Below, one piece after another: positions 33,089 to 43,239 of a stretch of 64,000 nucleotides of DNA. Origin of the DNA: Actinoplanes lobatus (lineage in GTDB: Bacteria; Actinomycetota; Actinomycetes; Mycobacteriales; Micromonosporaceae); the NCBI RefSeq assembly GCF_014205215.1, contig NZ_JACHNC010000001.1, forward strand, positions 9,172,501-9,236,500, written 5' to 3'. The stretch's first letter is position 1; each line of letters starts with the position of its first letter. Both the position numbers and the translations under genes were made by a program. The notes under the pieces were generated by a model. That model saw nothing but the letters and a program-made list of their open reading frames with translations. It was not told where the DNA came from and ran no database searches.

Positions 33089-33994
33089 TCAGGCGAGACC
33101 GTTCTCGGTCAGGAACGCCTTGGCCACCGTCTTGGTGTCCTTCTTGTCCACCTGCACCTGGGCCAGGTACGAGGTGAGGTTCTCGGTGGTCAGCTTCGCC
33201 GACACCGCGTTGAGCGCGCCGCTGACGGTCGCGTTGTTCGCCTCGGTGCGGATCAGCGGGAGGATGTTCTGCGCCAGGTAGAGGTTCTTCGGGTCCTCCA
33301 GCACGACGAACTTGTTGGTGACGATCGACGAGTCGGTGGAGAAGATGTTCGCCACGTCGATGTCGCCGTCCTTGAGCGCGGTGACGGTCAGCGGGCCGCC
33401 GGCGTCGAGCGGCTTGAACTCCTTGAACTTCAGGCCGTACACCGACTCGAGGCCCTTGAGGCCCTGGTGCCGCTCGGCGAACTCCGGGCCGGCGCCGACC
33501 ACGAACTGGCCGGCGACGGCCTTGAGGTCCTCGATCGTCTTGAGGTTGTTCTTGGTGGCGGTCTCCGCGGTGACCGTCAGGGTGTCCTTGTCCTGGGCGG
33601 CCGACTGGTCCAGCACCTCGGTGCCGGCCGGCAGCACCTTCTTGAGGGCCGCCAGCACGTCGTCCGAGCTGCTGACACCCTCCGGGGCGCCGCCCGGGGT
33701 GAGGGCGGCGAGCAGGGCGCCGTTGTACTCCGGCAGCAGCGAGATCGAACCGTCCTGGAGCGCCTTGAGGTAGGCCTCGCGGGCGCCGATGTTGAACTTG
33801 CGGGTGACCGTGACGCCCTTGGCCTCCAGGGCCTGCGAGTAGATCTCGCCGAGCAGCTCGGACTCGGCGAAGTTGGCCGAGCCGACGGTGACCGCCGAGG
33901 AGCCGGCCTTGGTCTCCTCGGCGAGCGGATCACTGTTGGCGCCACAGGCGGTGAGGCTGAGCGTGAGGGCAAGAGCAGCGGCAATGCGCTTCAT
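33089..33994 (-). CDS. Glycine betaine/choline-type ABC substrate-binding lipoprotein
   Basis: A 301-residue OpuAC/ProX-type binding lipoprotein: lipobox LTAC (Cys about 17), then VTVGSANFAESELLGEIYSQALEAKG, the hallmark opening of the family, NIGAREAYLKALQDGSISLLPEYNGALL, and VYGLKFKEFKPLDAGGPLTVTALKDGDIDVANIFSTDSSI. It captures betaine, choline or carnitine-like quaternary amines at the outer face of the membrane. The ATG at 33994 overlaps the preceding permease stop. It is the last gene of a four-gene osmoprotectant operon. Confidence 0.9.
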   Translation of the reverse strand: MKRIAAALALTLSLTACGANSDPLAEETKAGSSAVTVGSANFAESELLGEIYSQALEAKGVTVTRKFNIGAREAYLKALQDGSISLLPEYNGALLAALTPGGAPEGVSSSDDVLAALKKVLPAGTEVLDQSAAQDKDTLTVTAETATKNNLKTIEDLKAVAGQFVVGAGPEFAERHQGLKGLESVYGLKFKEFKPLDAGGPLTVTALKDGDIDVANIFSTDSSIVTNKFVVLEDPKNLYLAQNILPLIRTEANNATVSGALNAVSAKLTTENLTSYLAQVQVDKKDTKTVAKAFLTENGLA

Positions 33995-34653
33995 CAGTCG
34001 GTGCCTTTCAATCCGGGTGAGACGATCCAGCGCTGAACCAGCGACAGGAAGAGATCCACGAGTACGGCGAGGACGGCGACGACGATGGCGCCGGCCAGCA
34101 CCCGGGAGTAGTCGTTGACGGCCAGGCCGTCGATCAGGAGCCGGCCCAGCCCGCTCAGGCCCACCGCGGCGGCCACCGTGGCGGTGGCGACGACCTGGAG
34201 CGCGGCGCTGCGGAAGCCGCCCATCAGCACCGGCAGCGCCATCGGCAGCTCGACGCGGGTGAGCACCTGCCAGGAACGCATGCCCATGCCGCGGGCCGCG
34301 TCGACGACCCGGTGGTCGAGGCTGCGCATCCCGGCGTACGTGGAGGTCAGGATCGGTGGGATGACCAGCACGGTGAGCGCGATCAGCACCGGCAGCAGGC
34401 CGAGCCCGAGCAGGGTGACCAGCAGCATCAGCAGGCCGAGGGTGGGCAGCGAACGGCCCGCGTTGCCGGCGTTGATGGCCAGGAACGAGCCGCGCCCAGT
34501 GTGGCCGATGTAGAGGCCGATCGGCAGCGCCACGACCGTGCCGATCAGCAGGGCGAGCACCGTGTAGCCGAGGTGGGCCAGGATCAGCGTCGGGATGCTG
34601 TACGGAGCGCCGAGTTCCCAGTGTGCGGGGTCGAGCAGGTAGGAGAGGTTCAC
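33994..34653 (-). CDS. Osmoprotectant ABC permease 2
   Basis: A 219-residue permease with five to six helices and the BPD_transp_1 EAA segment VVDAARGMGMRSWQVLTRVELPMALPVLMGG. It starts with GTG at 34653, overlapping the stop of permease 1; a longer open frame upstream is that gene's shadow. With permease 1 it forms the heterodimeric channel for the betaine-type solute. Confidence 0.9.
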   Translation of the reverse strand: MNLSYLLDPAHWELGAPYSIPTLILAHLGYTVLALLIGTVVALPIGLYIGHTGRGSFLAINAGNAGRSLPTLGLLMLLVTLLGLGLLPVLIALTVLVIPPILTSTYAGMRSLDHRVVDAARGMGMRSWQVLTRVELPMALPVLMGGFRSAALQVVATATVAAAVGLSGLGRLLIDGLAVNDYSRVLAGAIVVAVLAVLVDLFLSLVQRWIVSPGLKGTD

Positions 34654-35288
34654 ACGGCACGCGTCCACGGGGTGACGGCCCGCTGCACGAGCACGATGAT
34701 CAGGTCGGCGAGCCCGGCGAGCAGCACCGACAGGACGATGCCGACCAGGATCGGCTCGATGTAGAACAGCTGGAAGCCGCGGGTGAACAGCTGGCCGAGC
34801 CCGCCGATGCCGATCAGGGCGCCGACGCTGACGAGGCTGATGTTCGAGACCGTGGCGACCCGCAGCCCGGCCAGGATGACCGGCAGCGCCATCGGCAGCT
34901 CGACCCCGGTGAGGCGCCGCACCCGGCGGTAGCCCATCGCGGTGGCGGCCTGCACGACGACCGGGTCGACCGAGCGCAGGCCGTCCGCCACTGTCCGGGC
35001 GAGCAGCGCGACCGTGTAGATGGTGAGCGCCACGACGACGTTGACCGGGGACAGCACCTTGGTGCCGAGGACGACCGGCAGGAAGACGAACAGCGCCAGC
35101 GACGGGATCGAGTAGAGCACGCCGCAGGTGTTGATCAGCGGGTGGTAGAGGGCCGGGAAGCGCACGCCCAGGTAACCGATCGGCAGGGCGATGAGGAACC
35201 CGAACAGCACCGGCAGCAGGGCCAGGTAGACGTGCTCCTGGAGGGCCAGCCAGACGGTGTCGGCGTTGTTCCGCAAATACTCGATCAT
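34650..35288 (-). CDS. Osmoprotectant ABC permease 1
   Basis: A 212-residue permease of the ProW/OpuCB kind, with an N-terminal helix MIEYLRNNADTVWLALQEHVYLALLPVLFG and the EAA loop VVQAATAMGYRRVRRLTGVELPMALPVILAGLR. Its GLRVATVSNISLVSVGALIG stretch is typical of this subfamily. Its ATG overlaps the ATPase stop by 4 bases. Confidence 0.9.
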   Translation of the reverse strand: MIEYLRNNADTVWLALQEHVYLALLPVLFGFLIALPIGYLGVRFPALYHPLINTCGVLYSIPSLALFVFLPVVLGTKVLSPVNVVVALTIYTVALLARTVADGLRSVDPVVVQAATAMGYRRVRRLTGVELPMALPVILAGLRVATVSNISLVSVGALIGIGGLGQLFTRGFQLFYIEPILVGIVLSVLLAGLADLIIVLVQRAVTPWTRAV

Positions 35289-36289
35289 GAACGCCGGCCG
35301 GCCAGGTAGTCGGCCAGGTCGTGGTGGCTGACCAGGCCGTCGGCGGCGCCGTCCGGGCCGACCCGGACCGCGACGCCGACCGGTGAGCGGATCGCCAGGT
35401 CGGCGACGACGCGCAGCGAGTCGTCCTTGGTGAAGGTGCCGCCGGTGTCGCGCGGCCCGTCGTCGCCGGGCCAGCCGACCGGGCGGCCCGCGTCGTCCAG
35501 GATGAGGCCGTCGACCGGCCGGACCGGCAGCCCGGCCGCGCTGTCGAAGGAGAGGGCCCGCAGTCCGCGGTCGCGGCCGACGAACTCGGCCACGAAGTCG
35601 TCGGCCGGCGCCGCCAGCAGCTCCTGGGGCGTGCCGACCTGGGCGAGGCGGCCGCCCTGCCGGAACACGGCGACCCGGTCACCGAGCTTGATCGCCTCGT
35701 CGATGTCGTGGGTGACCAGGGCGATGGTCTTGCCGAGGTCCTCCTGGAGACGGAGAAACTCGCGGTGCAGCTGCTCGCGGACCACCGGGTCGACGGCGCT
35801 GAACGGCTCGTCCATCAGCATGATCGGCGGGTCGGCGGCGAGCGCGCGGGCCACCCCGACGCGCTGCTGCTGGCCGCCGGAGAGCTGCGCCGGGTAGCGC
35901 TTGGCGAAGTCGGCGCTGAGCCCGACCCGTTCGAGCAGCTCCAGGGCGGCGGCGCGGGCCTCCCGGCGGGTCCTGCCGAGCAGCACCGGGACGGTGGCGA
36001 CGTTGTCCAGCACGGTGCGGTGCGGGAAGAGCCCGGCGTGCTGGATGACGTAGCCGATGCCGCGCCGCAGCGCCGCCTCGTCACGCTCCGCGACGTCCTC
36101 GCCGTCGATCAGGATCCGGCCGGAGGTGGGGGTGACCATGCGGTTGATCATCCGGAGGGACGTGGTCTTGCCGCACCCCGACGGGCCGACCAGCGCGGTC
36201 AGCTTGCCGGTGGGCAGCTCGAGGCTGAGGTGGTCCACGGCGGTGCTCCCGCCGGGGTAGACCTTCACGACGTCCTCGAATGTGATCAT
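35285..36289 (-). CDS. Osmoprotectant ABC ATPase with CBS-like tail
   Basis: A 334-residue OpuCA/ProV-type ATPase: Walker A GPSGCGKTTS, YVIQHAGLFPHRTVLDN Q-loop, signature LSGGQQQRVGVARAL, Walker B ILMDEPFSAVDP and THDIDEAIKLGDR. The tail after residue 240 contains a shortened CBS-like unit (SPVGVAVRVGPDGAADGLVSHHDLADYL), smaller than the tandem CBS pair of typical OpuCA, so ionic-strength sensing may be altered. It is the first gene of the operon, 26 bases from an inverted repeat. Confidence 0.92.
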   Translation of the reverse strand: MITFEDVVKVYPGGSTAVDHLSLELPTGKLTALVGPSGCGKTTSLRMINRMVTPTSGRILIDGEDVAERDEAALRRGIGYVIQHAGLFPHRTVLDNVATVPVLLGRTRREARAAALELLERVGLSADFAKRYPAQLSGGQQQRVGVARALAADPPIMLMDEPFSAVDPVVREQLHREFLRLQEDLGKTIALVTHDIDEAIKLGDRVAVFRQGGRLAQVGTPQELLAAPADDFVAEFVGRDRGLRALSFDSAAGLPVRPVDGLILDDAGRPVGWPGDDGPRDTGGTFTKDDSLRVVADLAIRSPVGVAVRVGPDGAADGLVSHHDLADYLAGRRS

Positions 36290-36314
36290 GGCACTCCTGG
36301 TTGATCTTCAAACG

Positions 36315-36348
36315 ACCCTATTCATACTCCGTTTGTAGTGAATAGGGT
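36315..36348. promoter_or_regulatory. Inverted repeat in the betaine-type operon promoter
   Basis: ACCCTATTCA (36315-36324) and TGAATAGGGT (36339-36348) are perfect 10-bp arms with 14 bases between. A minus-strand TTGACA (36348-36353) touches the outer arm. Position 26-59 bases upstream of the ATPase start suits an operator overlapping the promoter. Confidence 0.6.
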
Positions 36349-36455
36349 GTCAACGTTCGGCTACGGTTCGACAGTCACTCGTGACCCTTCCAGACCTTCG
36401 CCGCGCTCGCTGTGCGGCGGAGATCACAGTGGAAGCGATCTGTAAGGATCAGTCG

Positions 36456-37058
36456 GTGACCGGCCGACCGAACCGTACCGCCCTCATGCTCGGCATCGGC
36501 CTGGCCGCGGTGATCGTGGTGACCGGCGTCATCCTGCTGCCGAGGCTTCGGCCGCCCGGGCCCCGGCCCGCGTTCCAGCTGCCGGTGACCTGCGAGGAGA
36601 CGTGGGTGCTCGGCACCTACCCGGGGCACGACGACTTCGACATCGACTTCTTCCCCACCAGCGGGCAGGCGTGGGGGCGGCCGGTGCTGGCGTCCTTCGG
36701 CGGCACGGTCACCGAGGCGGGGATCAACGGCACCCTCGGTTCGCGTACGCCGGACAACCCGAAGGGACCGCACGGCACCGGCGCCGGCTACTGGGTGAAG
36801 ATCGATCACGGCGGCCGCTGGCAGACGGTGTACCTGCACCTGCTCGAACCGCCCGCGGTCGAACCCGGCGACCGGGTCACGATCGGCCAGCGGATCGGGT
36901 CGGTCGGCAGCACCGGCAAGTCCGGGGCGCCACACCTGCACTACGAGCAGCTGCGGGCCGGGGCGAAGGTGGAGAGCCACTTCGACGGCGCCCCGTCCGG
37001 CATCACCACCGACAACCGGGAGTACTCGGTGGAGCGGACCAGCCGCAACTGCGGGTGA
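36456..37058 (+). CDS. Membrane-anchored M23-family peptidase
   Basis: A 200-residue protein with one N-terminal membrane helix (about 9-30) and an extracytoplasmic M23/LytM domain. The metal-binding HDDFDID pattern (about 56-62), a VYLHLLEPPA loop and HLHYEQL (about 153-159) supply the zinc ligands. A GTG start at 36456 has AAGGA 8 bases upstream and gives a conventional short cytoplasmic start; a longer reading adds an Arg/Cys-rich stretch without an SD. It is probably a peptidoglycan hydrolase or LytM activator. Stands alone, convergent with the next gene (15 bp gap). Confidence 0.8.
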   Translation: MTGRPNRTALMLGIGLAAVIVVTGVILLPRLRPPGPRPAFQLPVTCEETWVLGTYPGHDDFDIDFFPTSGQAWGRPVLASFGGTVTEAGINGTLGSRTPDNPKGPHGTGAGYWVKIDHGGRWQTVYLHLLEPPAVEPGDRVTIGQRIGSVGSTGKSGAPHLHYEQLRAGAKVESHFDGAPSGITTDNREYSVERTSRNCG

Positions 37059-37073
37059 CCCGGCCGGGACACG

Positions 37074-38033
37074 TCACGGGAGCAGGGCGGCCAGGTCCGG
37101 CTTCTTCGGCAGGGTGCCGTCGCTGACGGCCCGGTCGGCGAGGGTCTCCACCGAGGCGCGGTTCACCTCGGCGGGCCACTTCGGCAGGACCAGCTTCGCC
37201 CGGACCTCGGGCGCGATCTTCGTGTAGCTGCCGAGGACGTCGCGGACCTCGTCGGGGTGGGCGTCGGCGTACTCCAGCGACTGCTTCATCGCGGCGGTGA
37301 ACCGGGACACCAGATCCGGGTCGTTGGCGATCAGCTGCTGCGAGGTGAAGTACATGGCGACGGTGAGATCGGGGGCGGCGTCCACGTAGCTGGAGGCGAT
37401 CTTACGGGCGCCGGCCGCGACGGCCGACTGCTGGAACGGCTCGACCACGAAGATCGCGTCGACCCGGCCCTCCTGCAACGCCGGCACCTGGTCGGGGAAG
37501 GCCAGCTCGGTGAATTTCACCCGCGAGGCGTCGCCGCCGTCCTTGGCGACCGACGATCGTACGGTCGTGTCGACGATGTTCTTCAGGGTGTTGGCGGCGA
37601 CCGTGCGGCCGGCGAGGTCCTTGGGCGAGGTGATCGGGCTGTCCGCCTTCACGAACAGCCCGGCGAAGTCCTGACCGTCCACCCCGGTCGAGTTGACCCC
37701 GTTGACCACCGCCTTGACCGGCAGTCCCCGGTCCGCGCCGAGCAGCAGCGAGATGGTGTTGCTGAACCCGAACTGGTATTCGCCGCTGAGCACCGCCGGC
37801 ACGATCGCGGCGCCGCCCTGCGCGGTGGTCAGGCCGAGCTCGATGCCCTTCTCCTTGAAGAAGCCCTTGTCCCTGCCCAGGTAGATCGGGGCGACGTCGA
37901 GGATCGCGATCACCCCGACGTTGACCTTGTCCGGTCCGGCTTCGGCGGGGCCCTTCTCGTTCTCCGCGTCACCGCAGGCCGCGGTGAGCAGGACCGTGGC
38001 GGTGAACAGCGCGAGGAGACGGAGTCGTCGCAT
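37074..38033 (-). CDS. Orphan ABC substrate-binding lipoprotein (SsuA/THI5-like)
   Basis: A 319-residue lipoprotein: lipobox TAAC (Cys20), then VNVGVIAILDVAPIYLGRDKGFFKEKGIEL, the NMT1/THI5-like opening, GEYQFGFSNTISLLLGADRGLPVKAV, and a C-terminal helix set. Family members bind thiamine precursors, aliphatic sulfonates or similar ligands. No permease or ATPase gene is adjacent, so it must work with a transporter elsewhere or as a receptor. It is divergent from the amidohydrolase at 38083, with only 49 bp between the starts. Confidence 0.88.
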   Translation of the reverse strand: MRRLRLLALFTATVLLTAACGDAENEKGPAEAGPDKVNVGVIAILDVAPIYLGRDKGFFKEKGIELGLTTAQGGAAIVPAVLSGEYQFGFSNTISLLLGADRGLPVKAVVNGVNSTGVDGQDFAGLFVKADSPITSPKDLAGRTVAANTLKNIVDTTVRSSVAKDGGDASRVKFTELAFPDQVPALQEGRVDAIFVVEPFQQSAVAAGARKIASSYVDAAPDLTVAMYFTSQQLIANDPDLVSRFTAAMKQSLEYADAHPDEVRDVLGSYTKIAPEVRAKLVLPKWPAEVNRASVETLADRAVSDGTLPKKPDLAALLP

Positions 38034-38082
38034 TCCCGCAACGTAGGGTATTCATTTGCTGACGTCAATTCTTTGGAGTCCG

Positions 38083-38923
38083 ATGCTCATCGACGCGCAT
38101 CACCACCTGTGGCAGCCCGAACGCGGCTACCGATGGCTGGACGAACCCGGACTCGACCGGCTGCGCCGCCCCTACCTGCCGGCCGACCTGACCGCCGAGA
38201 CGACCGCGGCCGGGGTCGGCGCCACCGTGCTGGTCGAGGGTGGCCGCTGCCACCCCGACGAGGTGGCCGAATTCCTCGGTTACGCGGCCACCACACCGGT
38301 CATCGCCCGCGTGGTGGCCTGGATCGACATCGGCGCCCCGGACGTCGCGGCGACCCTGGCCGCCTACCGGCGGCTGCCCGGCGGGGAACTGCTCGCCGGA
38401 GTGCGCGCCCAGGTGCAGGGCGAGGCCGACCCGGACTATCTGGACCGGCCCCAGGTGCGGCACGGCCTGGCCGCAGTCGCGGCCGCGGGGCTGAGCTTCG
38501 ACCTCATCATCCGCTCCGATCAGCTTCCGGCCGCGGCGAGAGCGGCGTACGCCGTACCCGAGCTGATCTTCGTCCTGGATCATCTCGGCAAGCCCCGGAT
38601 CGATGAGGGCGACACCGGTCTGCGCGCCTGGCTGGGCCCGATCACCGAGCTGGCCGGCTGCCCGAACGTGACCGCCAAACTGTCCGGCCTGGTCACCGAG
38701 GCCGGCCCGGGATGGACGGCGGCGGCGCTGAGCCCGTTCGTGGCGGCGGCCGTCGACCTGTTCGGGCCGGAGCGCCTGATGTTCGGCTCGGACTGGCCGG
38801 TGTGCCTGCTGCGGGCCGGCTACCGCGACGTGCTGGACGCGCTGCGCGAGGCGCTGCCGCCGATGACCGAACCGCAGCGGGACGAGATCCTCGGCGGCAC
38901 CGCGGCCCGCGTCTACCGGCTGG

Positions 38924-38931
<8 letters not shown>
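38083..38931 (+). CDS. Amidohydrolase family (Amidohydro_2, lactonase-like)
   Basis: A 282-residue TIM-barrel metal hydrolase. It opens MLIDAHHHLWQPERGYRWLD (metal-binding HxH), has LIIRSDQLP, FVLDHLGKPRID (conserved His), and RLMFGSDWPVCLL (conserved Asp), the pattern of 2-pyrone-4,6-dicarboxylate lactonase / L-fuconolactonase relatives. The ATG at 38083 follows TTTGGAG at the right distance. A similar but distinct amidohydrolase lies at 44446-45318. Its 3' end overlaps the opposing gene by 8 bases. Confidence 0.88.
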
Positions 38932-40075
<1,144 letters not shown>

Positions 40076-40118
40076 CGGCAGATGCTACGGCTTCCCGCCC
40101 GCCACGTAATCTCCTACC

Positions 40119-41900
40119 GTGTCGAGCCGAAGTATGCGTACCAGAGTCACGTTCCCGATCGTCCTGCGCGAGCTGACCGTCCTGCGGGTGGCCGACGTGA
40201 ACGCCGGAACCCGCCGGATCACCGTCGGCGGCCCGCAACTCGGCGCGTTCCACGCCAACGGGCTGGATCTTCCCGCGTGGACGTCGGAGGGCTTCGACGA
40301 CCACGTCAAGTTCTTCTTCGCGGCACCCGGCGCCGACCGGCCGGTGCTGCCCCGGCAGGAGATCGCCAGCCTGGACTGGCCGGCCGGCGAACGGCCCATC
40401 GCCAAGGACTACACCCCGCACCGGATCACCGCGGACGAGGTCGACTTCGATTTCGTACGGCACGGCAGCGGCCCGGCCGCGACCTGGGCCGAACACGCGA
40501 AGCCCGGCGGCACGGTGTGGATGGCCGGCCCGAAGATGTCGCTGAGCCACCCGGCCGGCGCCGACGTCATCGTGGCCGCCGGCGACGAGACCGCCCTTCC
40601 CGCGCTGCGGCGCTGGCTGCACGAGATGCCGGCCGGCACCCGCGCGCACGTCTTCATCGAGATCGCCGACGACAGCCGTCGCCAGGAGCTGCCGACCGCC
40701 GCCGACGCCGAGATCACCTGGCTGTCCGGCGGCTCCCCCACCCTGGAGGAGGCGGTCCGGGCCCTGCCGTGGCCGGACGGCGTCGTCTTCGCGTGGGTGG
40801 CCGGTGAGGCGGGCGCCATCCGGCCGCTGCGCCGCTACCTGCGGGTGGAACGGGAGCTGCCGGCGTCGCAGGTGGAGATCACCGGCTACTGGAAGCGCTC
40901 CTCCTCCGAGGCGCCGCTCGACGAGACGAGCGAGGAGCAGCCGGAGGACGACGCCCACGATCGGCTGCACGAACTCGCCGAGATCGTGCCCGGCCTCGCC
41001 ATCCGGGTCGCCGTCACCCTCGGGGTGATCGACGCCGTCGACGCCGGGGACGGCACGGCGGCCGCGATCGCCGCGCGTACCGGCGCCGACCCCGGCGCCG
41101 TCGAGTCGCTGCTGCGCTACCTGGCCGCGCTCGACGTGGTCGCGGTGGACGCGGACGGCCGGCACGTGCTCACCGCGCTGGGTGAGGAACTCGCCGAGGA
41201 CGCCGACGACTACCACCTGGAGAACGCCGAGGCGATCCTCGACCTGGGCGTGCTCAAACTGGCCACCGCCGGGGCGCCGGAGTCGCTGCGCGCCGTCTTC
41301 GAGACCGACGAGCGGCTCGGCGGGCAGGCCCGCGGCGTGGTCGAGGACCTGGCACTGTGGATCGCGCCGCTGATCATGCCGGCGTACGACTGGGCCGGGG
41401 CGGGCGCGGTCGCCGCCACCGGGCACGGGGCCGGGGCCGCCGTCAACGCGATCGCCCGCGCCCACCCCGGCGTCAAGCTGAGCCTGTCCGCGCTGCCGTC
41501 GGCGCTCACCATGGTCCGCGACCGGATCCTCGACTCCGAGCACGCCGGCCACGTCGAACTCGTGCCCACGTCCGGGGCCGTCGTGGTCCGCGACGGCGCC
41601 ACCCACCTGCTGGTGCACTTCCTGGACTGGCTGACCGACGCGGACGCGGCCCACCTGCTCGCCGAGTTCGCCCGCGCGCTGCCGCCCGGGACCGACGTCG
41701 TGGTGGTCGAGGACGTCCGCCCGGACGGCGACACCGACGTCGGGGAGATCGAGAACGACCTGCGGCTGCGGGCGGCGTTCGGCACCGGGCGGCGGACCGC
41801 CGAACAGGTCTCCGCACTCCTCGAAACGGCCGGTCTGCGGACCGTCACGGCCACCGACATCGGCTGGTCACACCGAATGTGGCATCTCACACCCGCATGA
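40119..41900 (+). CDS. Siderophore-interacting protein fused to methyltransferase-like domain
   Basis: A 593-residue fusion. Residues 1 to about 262 are a siderophore-interacting (SIP/ViuB) ferric-siderophore reductase: FAD-binding FFFAAPGADRPVLPRQ and YTPHRI, and the NADPH-side HVFIEIADDSRRQELP, ending in VEITGYWKR. An acidic linker (EEQPEDDAHDR) leads to a domain resembling O-methyltransferases, with an N-terminal helical dimerisation part (LHELAEIVPGLAIRVAVTLGV) and a Rossmann-like part. In the latter, the motif GHGAGAAVNAIARAHPGVKLSL lacks the usual VDVGGGTG and acidic residue, so SAM binding is doubtful. GTG start; a downstream ATG is possible. Confidence 0.85.
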   Translation: MSSRSMRTRVTFPIVLRELTVLRVADVNAGTRRITVGGPQLGAFHANGLDLPAWTSEGFDDHVKFFFAAPGADRPVLPRQEIASLDWPAGERPIAKDYTPHRITADEVDFDFVRHGSGPAATWAEHAKPGGTVWMAGPKMSLSHPAGADVIVAAGDETALPALRRWLHEMPAGTRAHVFIEIADDSRRQELPTAADAEITWLSGGSPTLEEAVRALPWPDGVVFAWVAGEAGAIRPLRRYLRVERELPASQVEITGYWKRSSSEAPLDETSEEQPEDDAHDRLHELAEIVPGLAIRVAVTLGVIDAVDAGDGTAAAIAARTGADPGAVESLLRYLAALDVVAVDADGRHVLTALGEELAEDADDYHLENAEAILDLGVLKLATAGAPESLRAVFETDERLGGQARGVVEDLALWIAPLIMPAYDWAGAGAVAATGHGAGAAVNAIARAHPGVKLSLSALPSALTMVRDRILDSEHAGHVELVPTSGAVVVRDGATHLLVHFLDWLTDADAAHLLAEFARALPPGTDVVVVEDVRPDGDTDVGEIENDLRLRAAFGTGRRTAEQVSALLETAGLRTVTATDIGWSHRMWHLTPA

Positions 41901-42024
41901 ATTGAACCGGGCACGGTCGGTAGCCGTAACCTCCACAGAGAATCATCCAGGGTCTTTCCGTCGACCACGCCGTAGCCCCGCGTGATCGGCAGGGCAGACC
42001 CTGAGAGGCGTGGGGAGACACGTT

Positions 42025-43152
42025 GTGGAGCGGAGAGGCTCTGGTGACAAGGCTGTCGACGGTCGGGGCCGTCCGTCGACGTTGCGGATCGCCGGATACG
42101 TGGCCGGTCACGCGGAACCCGTCGCCGACGAGCCGGCCGAACCGGACCTGAGCCGCGTCCGCCTGCCGAACATCTCGGACTACTGGCCGGACGCGATACG
42201 CCGCATCGACCTCCGCGCCGGCCGGGCCGGGCATCCGCGACCGGCCGGCACACCGCGGCCGCCACGGTTCCCCGGCGGGCCGCCCGCCGACGGCGATCGT
42301 GGACGGCCGTGGGCCGGGCGCCGGCCGGTGATCCTGGTCGGGCTGCTGGCGCTGGTGTTCGCCGGCGGCACCGTGCTGCTGGCCCGGCAGCTGACCGACA
42401 ACGGCCGGCAGCGGACCGTGCCGGCCGCGGCGGCGCCCACCGATCCGGCCAGCGTCGCCCCGCTGGAACCGGCCGCCCCGAGCACCGCCACCAGCGCCCC
42501 GAAGGCGCCGTCACCCACACCGACGAAGCCCGCCACCACGGCGCCGGTCGCGCCGAAGCCCTCCGCCGAACAGGTGCGGGAGGCACGGTTCGAGCTGGCC
42601 AGCGGGGTCACCGAACTGTCCGTGCGAACCGTGTCGCTGGACGACGGCCAGAACTTCCGGGTGACGACACCGGCGGACTCCGGACTCGACCTCGACACGT
42701 CGTTCCACGACGGGGTGTTGCGGGTGGAGGCCACATCGGACGGTTCCGAAGGGTCGGGGCGGGTGGACGTACGGCTCAGTGACCGGATCGTGTGGGACCT
42801 GCGGATGGGCGCGGGCGTGCACACGGCGTCGTTCGACATGGGCACCGGCACCGTCGGGCGGATCGACCTGCGGGGCGGGGCGCAGACCATCGACATCGAG
42901 GTGGGACGGCTGTCCGCGACGCTGCCGGTGCGGATGTCAGGCGGGGTGCACACCTGGCGGATCCGGACGGCGCAGAAGGTGCCGGTGCGGGTGGCGGTCG
43001 GTGCGGGCGCCGGAGACATCACCCTGTACGGGCACAGCTCGGGCGGGGTCAGCGCCGGGGACACGGTCCGCTCCGGGGACCTGGACGACCGGCCCGGCCT
43101 CGACGTCGACGCCGAGGCCGGGATCGGGTTCATGGAGGTCTTCGAGGATTGA
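42025..43152 (+). CDS. Single-pass membrane protein with DUF4097-like outer beta domain
   Basis: A 375-residue protein: a long basic/proline-rich cytoplasmic part, one membrane helix (about residues 101-121, PVILVGLLALVFAGGTVLLA), a Pro/Thr/Ala linker, and an outer beta domain (about 190-375). In this domain repeated short strands (LRMGAGVHTASFDMGTGTVGRIDLRGGAQTIDIEVG) resemble the DUF4097/adhesin beta-helix. GTG at 42025 is preferred because GGGGAG sits 8 bases upstream; a GTG 15 bases earlier is also open. No partners nearby; element copy B follows 87 bp downstream. Confidence 0.75.
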   Translation: MERRGSGDKAVDGRGRPSTLRIAGYVAGHAEPVADEPAEPDLSRVRLPNISDYWPDAIRRIDLRAGRAGHPRPAGTPRPPRFPGGPPADGDRGRPWAGRRPVILVGLLALVFAGGTVLLARQLTDNGRQRTVPAAAAPTDPASVAPLEPAAPSTATSAPKAPSPTPTKPATTAPVAPKPSAEQVREARFELASGVTELSVRTVSLDDGQNFRVTTPADSGLDLDTSFHDGVLRVEATSDGSEGSGRVDVRLSDRIVWDLRMGAGVHTASFDMGTGTVGRIDLRGGAQTIDIEVGRLSATLPVRMSGGVHTWRIRTAQKVPVRVAVGAGAGDITLYGHSSGGVSAGDTVRSGDLDDRPGLDVDAEAGIGFMEVFED

Positions 43153-43239
43153 CCCACCGCACGCGGCACGGGTCTGCTCCGACGATTCCGGGTATGGAAC
43201 CCCTGTGGTCGAGGTCCGCGTTTCACTTCCGGCTCCTTT

